Below, piece by piece: positions 1 through 9,945 of a stretch of 64,000 bases of DNA. The stretch is from Leptodontidium sp. MPI-SDFR-AT-0119 (taxonomy: Eukaryota > Ascomycota > Leotiomycetes > Helotiales > Leptodontidiaceae): the NCBI GenBank assembly GCA_020726505.1, contig JAHLEZ010000018.1, positions 806,001 through 870,000 on the forward strand, written 5' to 3'. The translations under genes and the position numbers were made by a program. The notes below the pieces were generated by a model that was not told the origin of the DNA, did no database searches, and worked only from the letters and a program-made list of their open reading frames with translations. Numbering within the stretch: position 1 is the stretch's first letter; each line of letters begins with the position of its first letter.

Positions 1-2
1 GT

Positions 3-167
3 CACATCGCTTGGCATGTTAGTGGGGGTTTGTATGCCCATTTCATGGAGAGGCCGGATGATATCTCGAAGAAGAGCCAGATTCCGTATATTATGCAGCA
101 GACTTGTGTGGATTGGGAGGCCTATTCTAATAGGGATGTCGTCGATCAGATTGATAGCGGAGTGTAA
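3..167 (+). CDS. C-terminal end of an unidentified protein (partial, 5' end outside window)
   Basis: An open frame runs in from the left edge and stops with TAA at 165-167, giving about 54 residues. The composition looks like real coding sequence: it is rich in aromatic, charged and His residues, with local motifs such as HIAWHVSGGLYAHF and PYIMQQTCVDWEAY, and there is no internal stop, whereas the two other frames read poorly. I do not recognise the family from this tail alone. No introns are visible in the fragment. Confidence that it is coding is moderate; the function is unknown. Confidence 0.55.
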   Translation, partial: HIAWHVSGGLYAHFMERPDDISKKSQIPYIMQQTCVDWEAYSNRDVVDQIDSGV

Positions 168-688
168 AACCTTCGCTTGAGGTGTGAAAGTGTCGGAAAG
201 GAAGGAGGAGGTGGATTTTTTGTAAATATCTACATACATATCAACCAGAGGGAGGAAGTGAAGGGTAGTATGGAAATTAGTAATTTAATCTTGCCTGCCA
301 CCGGTTGGCTTGTGTTCTTACTCTTTGAATTGATCAAGTGTGCTTGCTGTGTCTCACCAAAACAAACCAATCGAAGTCTCGGTTGGCTTCAGAAAGACAT
401 CCTCATAAGAATCAGTGTAGTACATCTATTACAGAATACTCTCCTCAAGCGAGTGGATGTCTCGTTTCAATTTCCCTTGCAAAGATGTGCTTATCCTGAT
501 CTCTATTCCCAAACGACAACAAACCATCGCTAAAACCTCCCAAGACCCCTCCGATATCGGTCACCCTTCCTCTTCTCTCACATTCCAGCCCCTGAGTCCC
601 CCTCCCGATATCGGCTCCAACGCTCAAAAACTTTTTTCTATCCATAAATCCAAATAACAACTCCGTCATCATCCAATCACTAAAACAC
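168..688. other. Intergenic, no gene seen
   Basis: This is the 3' flank of the left-edge gene up to the tRNA. The short open frames here overlap each other on both strands and show no codon bias, domain or splice structure. Confidence 0.5.
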
Positions 689-762
689 GATCGCTTAGCT
701 CAGTTGGTTAGAGCGTGGTGCTAATAACGCCAAGGTCGCGAGTTCGACCCTCGTAGTGATCA
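689..762 (+). tRNA. tRNA-Ile (anticodon AAU)
   Basis: A complete cloverleaf can be folded by eye. The acceptor arm GATCGCT pairs with AGTGATC, with one G-T pair. The D arm is GCTC/GAGC. The anticodon stem TGGTG/CGCCA encloses the loop CTAATAA, with anticodon AAT at 723-725. The T arm GCGAG/CTCGT closes the TTCGACC loop, followed by discriminator A. There is no intron. The A and B box regions (TAGCTCAGTTGG and GGTCGCGAGTTCGACCC) match the RNA polymerase III internal promoter. A T run (TCTTTTTG) about 8 nt downstream is the likely terminator. Confidence 0.96.
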
Positions 763-1649
763 GAAAGCATTCTTTTTGTCGTTTTTTTGAGATTGCCGTA
801 GAAAGCTGCTCGTTTCACAAGTTGAGCGAAGCGGAGAGGAGAGAATTGAGGTGTGGGCGGGGTTCATTTTTGGCGTTGAAGAGTTGGAGGTTGTGCCGTA
901 GAGTAGACGGTAAGCGGGGACGAGTCAGCGGCAAAGGCCCCTTAACCTTTGCCGAGGGCTTGTTGTTACTTGAATTCTCGAGGACCAACAATTGCGAGAA
1001 TACGGCAGATTAGGGCAGAATAACCAACGAGACAATTGACTTTGTTCCCAGACGAATTGTGTCTGCCGTTTGATAATTTTCATTTTATTCGGAACAGCAT
1101 AACGTGCGTTTCCACATTTTAACCGCCAGGATGGTTTTTAGACCGAGTTTAATTGTTTCAAACATTGTATTTTGAGATGACTGAAGGCGCCACTGTGATA
1201 GTGGCGCTGTCCAAACCGCGTTTTGTATACGCACCCAATCAAACAACTACTACAATGCGTTCCTCAGCTCACAACTGAGGCGTTTCCACAAAATCATCTA
1301 AATATGGAAAACCTCAGAAACTGTCCAGCGTTTCCTAGCGCAGCTTAATTATCAGAGACAAAATCGTTGACTACTAGAAAACTCTTCCAATTTTATTCAT
1401 AGCTTTTTCAAAATGGGAAATCACCCCAGCAACATCATTCTCACACATTCAGAGGGTGTCATCGGTCCTAGTATAATCTCCCTTTTGTACATGATCAACT
1501 CAGCCTACATTCGATCACCTATCTTGTGCCTGTTTCTCGCTGGAAAGGATCGAACACGGATCTCGAAATCATTTCCTTGGCTTCCAGCTTTCATCGTTCT
1601 CTTCGGACCATTGGTTCTTCCCACAAACGTTCTCTAGCTCCGGTTGTAT
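763..1649. other. Intergenic, no convincing gene
   Basis: A short hydrophobic open frame at 1413-1637 is the only candidate, and it has no supporting features. A small imperfect palindrome (GGCGCCACTGTGATAGTGGCGC, about 1188-1209) could form a hairpin. Confidence 0.4.
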
Positions 1650-2036
1650 TCAATATTGGATTAGGGCAGCTGTTACCATCCTTTTCAGACATGTAGAATT
1701 TGAAACATAGGTCAAAGATGCGCTTGGAGAGCTTGCCTGGAGCTTGGTCTCCCTGACCCCGTTGGCCTTGTACATTTTCGCGATGGCGATGTTTCGGGCA
1801 CCATTTGGGGATTTTCTGGACTTCTTCTGGAATTTAGTAGCGGTTTTGGGGTTGGGGCTCTCGCTGCTCGTTACGACATCATTGCACATTTCCTCAATAT
1901 CGACTTTCTGGCCAGTTTCTGTGCAAACGGATGGGTTTGGAGACTCACAAGCTTCACGTGGAAGCTTTTCAGGAGGTATTGGCTCTACCCTCCTTGGCTT
2001 CTCTTCACAGTGATAGAGTCTGGAGTGACTTCCGAG
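1650..2036 (-). pseudogene. Possible gene remnant, unidentified (about 128 open codons)
   Basis: On the minus strand a frame stays open for about 128 codons, ending at 1650. It is rich in Pro, Glu, Lys and Ser (for example EPIPPEKLPREACESPN), and the plus-strand frame opposite is a hydrophobic shadow. It has no clear start and no recognised domain. It sits at the edge of the mutated APH relic, where the base composition changes abruptly to AT-rich near 2050-2150. It may be the disordered tail of a broken gene. Support is weak. Confidence 0.25.
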
Positions 2037-2089
2037 TTACTGAGCAGATGGGAGGAGCGACGGGTGGACCGATCGATACGTACAAAGAA

Positions 2090-3790
2090 CAGAGGGTCAT
2101 CGCGTAGACACGCCTTACACTTGCGTCTCTCATCCTGGTTGCACGGGTCGTTGCCTATCCAAGCGTGTTAATTCGTCTTGGGTCTTATCACTCTACTCAC
2201 GTAATTCCTGCAACTTCTTTTGTGTCTTTGCCGTCCACCCCTGAATTTTTTGCTATTCTAGTTCTATTTTGTTGTTAAAGAGATTGTTGTCCTTAAGATA
2301 CTAAGTATACCGCTCAGAAGCACGCAATCGCCGTACTAATCCTGTTTACAGCGCCTTATTCTTAGGACGTTAGAAGAAGCTAGAGACTATCTTGTCGCGA
2401 GATTCGTTGTAGAGTCTAAGGTAAATGTATCTGTAAAAGAGCAAGACGAGGTCAGATAGATCTAAAAATATATAAGCCATCGGCAACGCGAAATCGTCTC
2501 GAAAATCCCAGTCTTATATAAGCTAAGAGTAACTAGATAATAATTGTTTCCTCGACGACAGGACATTCATGAATTTAAATGAGAGCTTAGGAGCGATCGA
2601 CCTAGTATTATAGCTAGTAATCCATGACAGGGGAAGAAAAACATGTTGTGGGACTATAACTGAGTACTCTTAGTCAATGATGCCGCGGATATAAAGCTTG
2701 TTATCTATAATAATATTATTAACGCGGGGATTAGTGTAAGTTAGGCAAAACGAGTCTCCTAACGAATCAGCCTTTAATCCGAGAGTCTTTTACCTCTAAG
2801 CCTGGGGCATAATTAACGTGCAAACTCCTCGCACTTAGCCTCCTCCCGACCAAGTTCTTAAGAAGGCATCTGCCACATATATTAAAGCAAGTGATATTGC
2901 TCCCCGAAGAATTCATTTGCAGTGGTAGCCGTAGAGCGTGTAGCTATATAACCATCGACCTGGAGTTTGTTCTTGCGCATTAAAACGGCACCGACGATTT
3001 TCGGTCCGCATCCGAGCCCTATAGTTAATTAAGGCGTAAAGGATTCTTCCTAGGGAAGCATAAACGTCTATAATCGGGCCCTAATTCCAACTATCGCGCG
3101 TGGCATTAACGAGCCTCCTCGAGGGAATTCAAGCCGTCGTAATTGGGCAAAGATATCGACAACTTCCCCGAAAAACCGACGCCGGCAGTCTTCTAAACTG
3201 TGCCAAAGCATTTTTTTTGTCAAAGGCCGCCTATTAATATAATCTAAGACTATGAATACTTGACGCGCTAAAGTACCTCGTCGGAGTCGACTCCGGCCGT
3301 ATGCGTATACCCAAGGGATAGGAATATTTGTATAGTCCAGTACATATCTATATACACTATATTAGTCTCAGACAGGCTGGCAGTAATCATGTAGGTAACT
3401 CTTACTATATAGTATAGACCTCACTGCGTACCTTATCTCATACATCATAGACCGCTGGTTCGATAGGGGGCCTGACAAGCCGGGTGGTGCCATTGGAGAA
3501 GTCAACGACGAAACAGACATTAAAGCTGCCTTGGCGCCGGCATCTGATGTTACATAGTAAACCGCCGTTGTACTTGGAAGCTAGCGCACGAATGGCATCG
3601 GTGTCGATTGAGCCGATAAATTCATCGCCTTTGAGTTTGCGCTGGTGGTCTGTGAGAGGCCTGAGATTGGATGGAGAGGGAGGGCCGCGTTTGAAAACGT
3701 GGGCGAGATGCGATCTCCAGAGACGACCAATGCAGGTGAGGCAATATATGCACGGAATGGAAAAAAGGCGCTCAACGACTAGAAGCATCG
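2090..3790 (-). pseudogene. RIP-decayed fungal aminoglycoside-phosphotransferase-like (APH) gene
   Basis: The least damaged part (3438-3788) encodes an N-terminus with SIDTDAIRALASKYNGG and FNVCFVVDFSNG, typical of fungal APH/choline-kinase-like proteins. It is cut by TGA at 3438 where the family has Trp (VYDVW). Beyond the stop the similarity continues on the same strand through AT-rich sequence: NIPIPWVYAYGRSR (about 3288-3336), VFIVLDYINRRPL, and the catalytic-loop/metal region VNNIIIDNKLYIRGIID (about 2665-2725). There the conserved Trp after IID has become TAA. A charged C-terminal helix (LKDNNLF, KIQGWTAKTQKKLQEL) follows toward 2090. Stops replace Trp, Gln and Arg codons, as CpA to TpA mutation would produce. 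This is a dead gene, not a transposon. Exon borders cannot be fixed. Confidence 0.7.
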
Positions 3791-4158
3791 GAACATGGGC
3801 GAGTTGTCAAGTATGGACGAATGGTGATTGACATATATATCACGCATGGTTGGAGGTCAGCCTTCTCGCTACGAGCCGATATATCTCAGCATCTTGCTTT
3901 TTAAATTATAATTATTTATGCGTAATACAAGTTCTTCTTAAATCCTTCATTCTTATAGCTTGTGCAAGATTATCCGTATTCGAACGAATCACGAGCACCG
4001 GGGTCATCATTGAAGGCAGCTGATACGCGATCGCGTGCTTGTAACGAAGAATGCCAGCTTGATTTTTCGGATGCCCACTGGGAGAGGGCACTTATGTCCC
4101 GCCCGGTTATAAAGCGAATCCATTTCCCGAAGCATCTGACGCTCTCAATCGCGCTCTG

Positions 4159-4191
<33 letters not shown>

Positions 4192-4789
4192 CCCCATTCG
4201 GACTCCATCTTTAACCACACACCCCAAACCGTTGCCCAGCGACCGCTGTTGCCTGGTGGTGGCCTGGAACACGTTAATCCTCCCTTAACCTCTTCTTCAG
4301 ACATCGAAACCTTCTAGCCACAGCCATATTGGTAAAGCTCTACCTTCCGCACAAGTGCAGCTACGGGTATAAAGAAACCTAACTTGACCAACTCTAGACA
4401 TTTTCAACGCCACTCTTCGATGCCGTGTTACTTGCTTGAAGCCTTCTCGATTTGTGTTGCATCTTGTCGTACCTCCATTGCTTTTGGTGTTGCTTCAGCA
4501 TTCATTTTCCGCTTTAAGTGTACGTACTCCACTCAGATTCTTATACCACAAATCATCCTTACCATAATGCGTTGCATCGCAGATGAGTGAGCTGGAAGAT
4601 TCTGTTCGAGCCAGCCAGGTGGATAATCAGCGCATGCCTGCAAGAAGCTACAGGATTTGGCCATCTTACTCCAAGGACACAAAATTTCAAGGCGGCCTTT
4701 AACCGCACCACCTCCAGCTCCGAAACATTCTTGGATGGGTTCCAGCATATCTTGCCAACGATTTTATCGAACCCCGAGGATCGCCGCAG
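3791..4789. other. Intergenic with a 31-nt poly(A) tract
   Basis: No supported gene. A homopolymer of 31 A (4159-4189) is followed by six C. The overlapping short frames around 4384-4893 have no coding character except that the frame of the next relic may begin before 4790. Confidence 0.5.
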
Positions 4790-6499
4790 TTGCGGGTGGA
4801 ACAAAGGGGTTTAAAGCAATCGGAATTGTACATCAGCGGACACTCCACGTGGCGGACAACAAATAAGTATTGCGATCTCAAAAATAAGATCATTCCCTAT
4901 CAGCTATTGCTCGGCATCCAACGTTCAACGCTATGTTCTTTCGTGAACGACTCACGTCTTACCAATTGGCCGGGCCTTTATGGTGAAGGAATTGCCGTGA
5001 GTAGCAACTTCCTTGCTGTTCTAGCTTTCGCTTGGGCATACATTCTATCAGCCCGATGACTAGAGATGCAACAGTCCGACGCTGCGGCACACTCTGTAGA
5101 ACAAGAAGGCCGTATTTTCTACTTGGCTGCAGAAGCCAATTGGATGTATAAACGTGCTGAAAAGTCCCCAGACGAATTTCATATTGATCTCGGAAATGTC
5201 GATGAGAATACAGCGCGTTGGTGGGTCGCGATTTTAGCCCCAGGTGAAGGTTGGTGAGCAGAAATCACGCGAAATGCCACTGTTTACCGATCCCCATGGT
5301 CGATATGCATAACGGCCACTCAAGTCTTCAGTATACGAAGGTCAGGACACCATGAAACCTCTTGCAGAGGCCCATTTATTCCACCATCCTCAGAGTCGGC
5401 CTTGGGATATCTCGCTGACTTTGTTATGCGCCACTATGTCGACAACCAATGCTCCGTAGCCCTGGCTGCCGCTTTGACCTTTCCGTTCCTTTGTGGTGTT
5501 AGAGGCGCGAAGCTCCCATTGCCAAATATATTATCGAAAAGCACTGGGCCACCGGGTCCACTTCACTCACCCTTTACCGATAGTTACTAGAAGAAAGGGA
5601 CAGTTTGGGAAGAAAGCAAGCTACTTTGTTACTATATGACTTTGTGCTGTAATACGCGTGGGATGCAAGCTTTCTTCGATCCTCAAGTCCCTTCCAACCT
5701 TGTTAGTGCATGGTTTCAACCAATCAGAGAAATCATGGACCCGTTGGTCAAAATAGGGGATTTTGAAAGTGTTGGGATAATTATGAGGAGACGGCAGCCT
5801 AAGCTAGCAGCGTTATAGATAGGGGCCGCCGTTAGCGGAATAGCAGCTGCCATCTTGCAATAGGCCCGAATAGGGCTAACAGCAATCGAGCTACACGCCT
5901 CTGCATAGACTGCTACTGCACATTCATTCATTAGCCTCACATCTGACGATCCATACGGGCACGAAGTTTAGGAAATTCCTCGTTCAGATGAGTGCCGTTT
6001 GCTTTTCCTTACAGACGCTGAAGGCTACACTCGGATTCCTATTTGTCCTTAGATGCCATTCGGAAACACGACATTATGCGATACTGAGATCGAAGTTCGA
6101 AAACACGGGAAATGTACGGGACACCATCTGCAATACATCAGCTAGTCCTGGGATTTACGCAATAGAAGTGAGTTGGAAGATCCAGGCTTTACTGTTGATT
6201 TACAATATAACGACTCGAGCCCAAATGTAATCGAATGTCATTCCACAGATCAACCAGACGAGAGGATTTTAAAGGATGAAATGCTGTCAGAGAATGCAAC
6301 TCGTAGTATATATGGCTGGCTGCGGAATTCGGGCTGGCCAAAGGGCGAGAAGGAAATATATTGTCACTCATGGATTGGGTTTAGTGAATCAGATGAGGAA
6401 ATTGATGATACAAGGGGTGGTGATGGAGACATCGAGAATAACGTACAACCTGTCAGAGTATGGTCTAACGGAGCAATTCACGACAGGCTGGTATTCTGA
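4790..6499 (+). pseudogene. Conserved fungal protein gene inactivated by nine in-frame TAG/TGA stops
   Basis: One frame can be followed from at least 4750 to the TGA at 6497-6499, about 570 codons, with no frameshift. It is interrupted by TGA at 5057 and 5255 and TAG at 5588, 5816, 5861, 5906, 5969, 6050 and 6143. Between the stops the sequence is good protein: RSTLCSFVNDSRLTNWPG, EANWMYKRAEKSPDEFHIDL and NVDENTARWWVAILAPGEGW. A hydrophobic stretch SVALAAALTFPFLCGV (about 5455-5505) and the acidic C-terminus GFSESDEEIDDTRGGDGDI are also visible. None of the stops is TAA, which fits TGG and CAG/CGA codons changed by C-to-T/G-to-A transitions, that is RIP. The family resembles hypothetical fungal proteins with a WWVAIL-type block, but I cannot name it. 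The true start is unclear. Confidence 0.7.
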
Positions 6500-6785
6500 T
6501 ATGGAAAGAATATAGAATAAACAATGAAAGTCATCTCTACCCAACAAGACCCCTAACCAACCAACATCTGTCATTCCGAAAGACGACTTTCTTCCATACC
6601 ACTATGCACGGTCTAATATGTCTTCAAACCCACCAGGCCCGCTGCCTGGGTAGGCTGTGCATTTTTTTGTATATAGCGAATTTAGTCGACGTTATTAACT
6701 CCAGATTCTTTCATTCCACCGTACCTCGCGACCTGCCAGTGGAGTGTATCGCAGTGTGCTATATATATATGATTGAGGATGCTTA
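6500..6785. other. Intergenic, no gene seen
   Basis: This is the 3' flank of the decayed gene up to the MITE. Nothing coding is recognised. Confidence 0.5.
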
Positions 6786-6964
6786 CTTCGTACATGCCAG
6801 AATAATCTGACCTTTGGCGTTTGCACTGAACGATTTATATTTTACTCGTTACAGAAGAAAAAGAATAAACTGGATTAGTTTATTAGTTGACACCCCATGT
6901 AAAGTGGAATATTCTAGTACTCCGCACAGACGCCAAAGGTCAGATTATTCTAGCATGGACGAAG
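6786..6964. mobile_element. 179-bp MITE with about 38-bp terminal inverted repeats
   Basis: The left end, starting CTTCGTACATGCCAGAATAA, is the inverted complement of the right end, finishing TTATTCTAGCATGGACGAAG, over about 38 bp with a few mismatches. TA dinucleotides flank both ends (6784-6785 and 6965-6966), as in Tc1/mariner-type target duplications. The roughly 100-bp core has no open frame. It is a non-autonomous element inserted upstream of the GCN5-like gene. Confidence 0.75.
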
Positions 6965-7447
6965 TAGTTGTAAACATGCGTGTGTGATTGATCGCGAACA
7001 GGCAGCCGGCTGGAACATCTGTTTCGCCGCTCCGGTGCTATTTCCTCACGCTGGGCGTTTCCAAGAGCGTCGACATTCCCCCAACCCAAATCAAACATTC
7101 CTCAATCGAATATCCAACAACTCTTTGGAGCATCTCCAACCTCGCTGTGGTCATCATTCATTCATCCGCAACCCAGTCCTATACTCTGAGGAGTACTGCT
7201 ACAGAGATATTCTCGATACCGAATCTCCAATTGCACCCAACCGTTCCGCTATTCGAGAGAAAGGACTGCAACATATTTGTACAATCCAACTAAGTGTGCA
7301 ATCCTACGCAGATCCACTGAATCTGCTTTCTCACGGGCGTACGTTGATTCCTGGCGTCCTGAAGATGCTGTTCAAACGCTAATCTGCACTAGTACGAGTT
7401 ATCGAAAAGACGGACATCCCTGTTGGCGCAAACCCGACCGAACAAAA
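6965..7447. other. Upstream region of the GCN5-like gene
   Basis: The frame of the acetyltransferase is open upstream to 7277, but that part (Cys/Arg/Ser-rich, no similarity) is probably 5' leader. Overlapping frames in the other two phases are likewise unsupported. Confidence 0.5.
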
Positions 7448-8734
7448 ATGGACAAAGGAGATCCGCAATCATTCTTGGCCAACCGCGATCAAAATCTCCT
7501 AGTCGAGAAGCGCAAGGCCTCCGAAGAATCGAATACCCCTACTGCCACCAAAAGAATCAAAACCTCTCACGATGGGTCTACGGGACCAGATGTTGAGCTT
7601 CCTGCTACAGCCTCGAGGATCCCTTTCCCAGACAAGGTATGCAACGAGATTCCAAAGTTTGGAAACATTCTAACCGAGTTAAAGCCTGCAGTCTTAGAAG
7701 AAATAAATGGCGAGATAGAATTCAGAGTTGTCAATAATGATGGCACCAGACAGAGTTGGATTGTCCTCACGGGTCTCAAATGCTTATTTCAAAAGCAACT
7801 TCCGAAAATGCCCAAGGATTATATCGCACGTCTCGTTTATGACCGCGCTCATTTATCCATCGCCATCGTCAAAATGCCTCTCCAGGTAATTGGCGGAATA
7901 ACATTCCGAGAATTCAGAAACCGCACATTTGCCGAAATCGTTTTTTGCGCAGTCTCATCAGATCAGCAGGTGAAAGGATACGGAGCACATCTTATGGCCC
8001 ATTTGAAAGATTATGTCAGAGCTACTTCCCCAGTGATGCATTTTCTGACTTACGCCGACAACTATGCTACTGGGTACTTTCAAAAACAAGGCTTCACCAA
8101 AGACATCACCCTCGATAGGAGTCTCTGGATGGGTTATATCAAGGATTACGAAGGGGGAACGATCATGCAATGCTCCATGCTTCCCCGAATACGTTATCTT
8201 GAAGCTGGTCGTATGCTGCTCAAGCAGAAGGAAACTGTCCTAGCCAAAATTCGTGCCGTGAGCAAAAGACACATTGTCCATCAACCGCCTATGCAATGGA
8301 CTACTGGCGTTATCACTCCAATCGATCCGCTCTCGATCTCTGCCATTCGGGCAACTGGCTGGTCTCCAGATATGGATATATTAGCACGAGAACCACGCCA
8401 CGGACCTCATTTCAATCAGCTTCGACGTTTTCTGGGCCAAATCCAAACCTATAACCAAGCATGGCCCTTTCTCAATCCAGTCAACAGAGACGAAGTTCCT
8501 GATTACTACAATGTGATTACATCCCCAATGGATCTGTCAATGGTAGAGGAAAAATTGCACCAGGATCAATACCTTACCCCAAAAAGCCTCGTCGACGATC
8601 TCAAATTAATTATCAGCAACTGCCGGAAGTATAATGACGCAACAACGGTATACACCAAATGTGCGGTCAAATTGGAGAAGTACATGTGGAGTCTTATCAA
8701 GGATATTCCGGAGTGGCATGAGTTACTTGAATGA
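7448..8734 (+). CDS. GCN5-type histone acetyltransferase with bromodomain (intronless copy)
   Basis: Starting at the ATG of [10 protein letters not shown] gives 428 residues; an in-frame ATG-like start at 7277 would add 57 unsupported residues. GCN5 is the acetyltransferase of SAGA/ADA complexes and acetylates histone H3 lysines in the nucleus. The GNAT domain shows [20 protein letters not shown], the catalytic-Glu strand [11 protein letters not shown], the acetyl-CoA loop [11 protein letters not shown] and [18 protein letters not shown]. Then come the conserved linker [11 protein letters not shown] and a C-terminal bromodomain ([20 protein letters not shown], acetyl-lysine Asn in NCRKYND). 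Length and domain order match the family. The whole gene is one exon. It looks functional, but may be a second, divergent GCN5 copy in this genome; I cannot tell without the rest of the assembly. Confidence 0.93.
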   Translation: MDKGDPQSFLANRDQNLLVEKRKASEESNTPTATKRIKTSHDGSTGPDVELPATASRIPFPDKVCNEIPKFGNILTELKPAVLEEINGEIEFRVVNNDGTRQSWIVLTGLKCLFQKQLPKMPKDYIARLVYDRAHLSIAIVKMPLQVIGGITFREFRNRTFAEIVFCAVSSDQQVKGYGAHLMAHLKDYVRATSPVMHFLTYADNYATGYFQKQGFTKDITLDRSLWMGYIKDYEGGTIMQCSMLPRIRYLEAGRMLLKQKETVLAKIRAVSKRHIVHQPPMQWTTGVITPIDPLSISAIRATGWSPDMDILAREPRHGPHFNQLRRFLGQIQTYNQAWPFLNPVNRDEVPDYYNVITSPMDLSMVEEKLHQDQYLTPKSLVDDLKLIISNCRKYNDATTVYTKCAVKLEKYMWSLIKDIPEWHELLE

Positions 8735-8920
8735 ACTGGTGTCAACGCGTCTCATTCTTTGGAGTTTGTTTGGAGTTTGGTTTGCTGTTAAATGGGGTCG
8801 CGCCGGAGGGGGGGTTTGAATCAGAATGAATTGGTGTCAACGCGTCTCATTCTTTGGAGTTTGTTTGGAGTTTGGTTTGTTGTTAAATGGGGTCGCGCCG
8901 GGGGGTTGGGGGTTGAATCA
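8729..8920 (+). repeat. 95-bp tandem duplication at the 3' end of the GCN5-like gene
   Basis: Copy 1 (8729-8823) begins with GAATGA, which contains the stop codon. Copy 2 (8824-8920) repeats it with few differences, mostly in a G-run. Both contain the GTCAACGCGTCTCATTC and GTTTGGAGTTTGG blocks and end TTGAATCA. Any transcript of the acetyltransferase would carry the duplication in its 3' UTR. Confidence 0.9.
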
Positions 8921-9447
8921 TCGTGCCGCACGGTAGTTTTCGAGTCAGTATGGAGTCCGGAGTCTAGTATTGGGTAGTAGCCATCCAAAGACTAAAAAGT
9001 TAGTCCCCAGAGGAGCAATCAATGTCACAGGTCTGCATGCTCCGTACAGTACATCTCTGGCCACGTTCCATGCTAAGACGCATCCATATCCATATCCTCG
9101 TGGCAGAATTCTGGCGTATGTTTAATTCGTACCTAAGGCAAGAAATGCTTCCACGAAATGCCGTGAGTTTGAAGGCAGCCGTCGTGCATTGGTGCAAAAG
9201 ACACGAAGGAATCCGGGGAACAGGGCTATAGATTATTGCGCTTCAAAGGCCCGCATGTCACGGCTGATGTGTTTTCACTGAATAGCAGGCATTTGAAAGC
9301 TTCCCAAAAGTAATACGAAATTCATTAACAATCTCTCACATCCCTTTGCATCATTTGCAATTCGAACTGGATAGGCCTGTTCCCACTCCACTTTGGTTAT
9401 GTCCTCTCTTCGCAACATACGAAACTCGTATCGCTATGGGCTTTCTT
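8921..9447. other. Intergenic, no gene seen
   Basis: This lies between the GCN5-like gene and the 3' end of the secreted repeat protein. The short frames here are not supported. Confidence 0.5.
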
Positions 9448-9813
9448 TTACTTCCAATTGTATCCGCTCACATCAATAGCCTCATTACCACGAGCCTTCT
9501 TCTCCTTCCATTCGATTGCAGCCAGATCAACAGCCTCGTTCCCGCGGGCCTTCTTTTCCTTCCAGTTGTATCCGCTCACATCGATAGCCTCGTCCGCACG
9601 AGCCTTCTTCTCCTTCCATTCGTGGGCGGCCAAATCGATAGCCTCACTATGAATATTCAGTAATGGCTCATATGATCAGAGGTGCCAATCATCTCAAGAT
9701 AAATCATGGAGCGAACCGCGAATGGCAAGATTGAAAATGACTCACTCCCGTGTACTGAGGGGGGCAGCTGCAACAGCTCCTAGGAGAACGGCGAAGAGCA
9801 GGGCGTACTTCAT
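9448..9813 (-). CDS. Secreted repeat protein, candidate RiPP (dikaritin/KEP-type) precursor
   Basis: Two exons (9813-9746 and 9646-9448) are joined across a 99-bp intron with GTGAGT donor and TTCATAG acceptor, giving 88 residues. Residues 1-17 form a signal peptide (MKYALLFAVLLGAVAAA). The mature part consists of 18-residue units: KEKKARADEAIDVSGYNW, KEKKARGNEAVDLAAIEW, KEKKARGNEAIDVSGYNW, preceded by a partial unit ending DEAIDLAAHEW. Each unit opens with dibasic Lys-Lys, a Kex2-type site, and ends in a Trp-terminated tail. Two tail types alternate (D[LV]AA[HI]EW and DVSGYNW). Signal peptide, Kex2 sites and tandem core-like segments are the architecture of UstA/PhomA/GigA-type fungal RiPP precursors and of kexin-processed peptides. 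A UstYa-family gene lies 1.3 kb away, divergently oriented. Alternatively it is a structural or effector repeat protein. The gene model is strong; the RiPP role is inference. Confidence 0.85.
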
Positions 9814-9937
9814 TGTGATCTCGGCGTTGGAAGTTGATTGTATTTAGATGAGAATGGCTTGGGAGTACTTTGGAAGCTGGCTTGTCCTGATAGAAACTAG
9901 ATGGTTGTGGACGAGTGCACACTGCGTCTGATGAGCC

Positions 9938-9945
9938 TTTATATA
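9938..9945 (-). promoter_or_regulatory. TATA box of the repeat-protein gene
   Basis: Read on the minus strand, TATATAAAGG lies about 125-130 bp before the ATG at 9813, followed by a pyrimidine/CAA-rich leader just before ATCACAATG. Spacing and context fit a strong, focused fungal promoter. Confidence 0.55.

Noticed and set aside
1413..1637. Small membrane protein frame
   Set aside because: Short, single frame without homology, promoter or splice support.
2100..3437. First read as a degenerate retrotransposon because of AT-richness and dense stops
   Set aside because: Minus-strand motifs follow those of APH-type phosphotransferases in the right order; no transposon motif or terminal repeat is present.
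5588..6145. Stop-codon reassignment or UAG readthrough, because seven TAGs interrupt one frame
   Set aside because: Intact neighbouring genes use TAG as a normal stop, and RIP of TGG/CAG explains the pattern.
7277..7447. N-terminal extension of the GCN5-like protein
   Set aside because: No similarity to GCN5 N-termini; an in-frame ATG with better context gives the normal length.
9346..9663. Plus-strand hydrophobic repeat protein (repeats of SLLLLPF type)
   Set aside because: It is the exact antisense of the spliced, signal-peptide-bearing repeat protein on the minus strand, which has promoter and intron.
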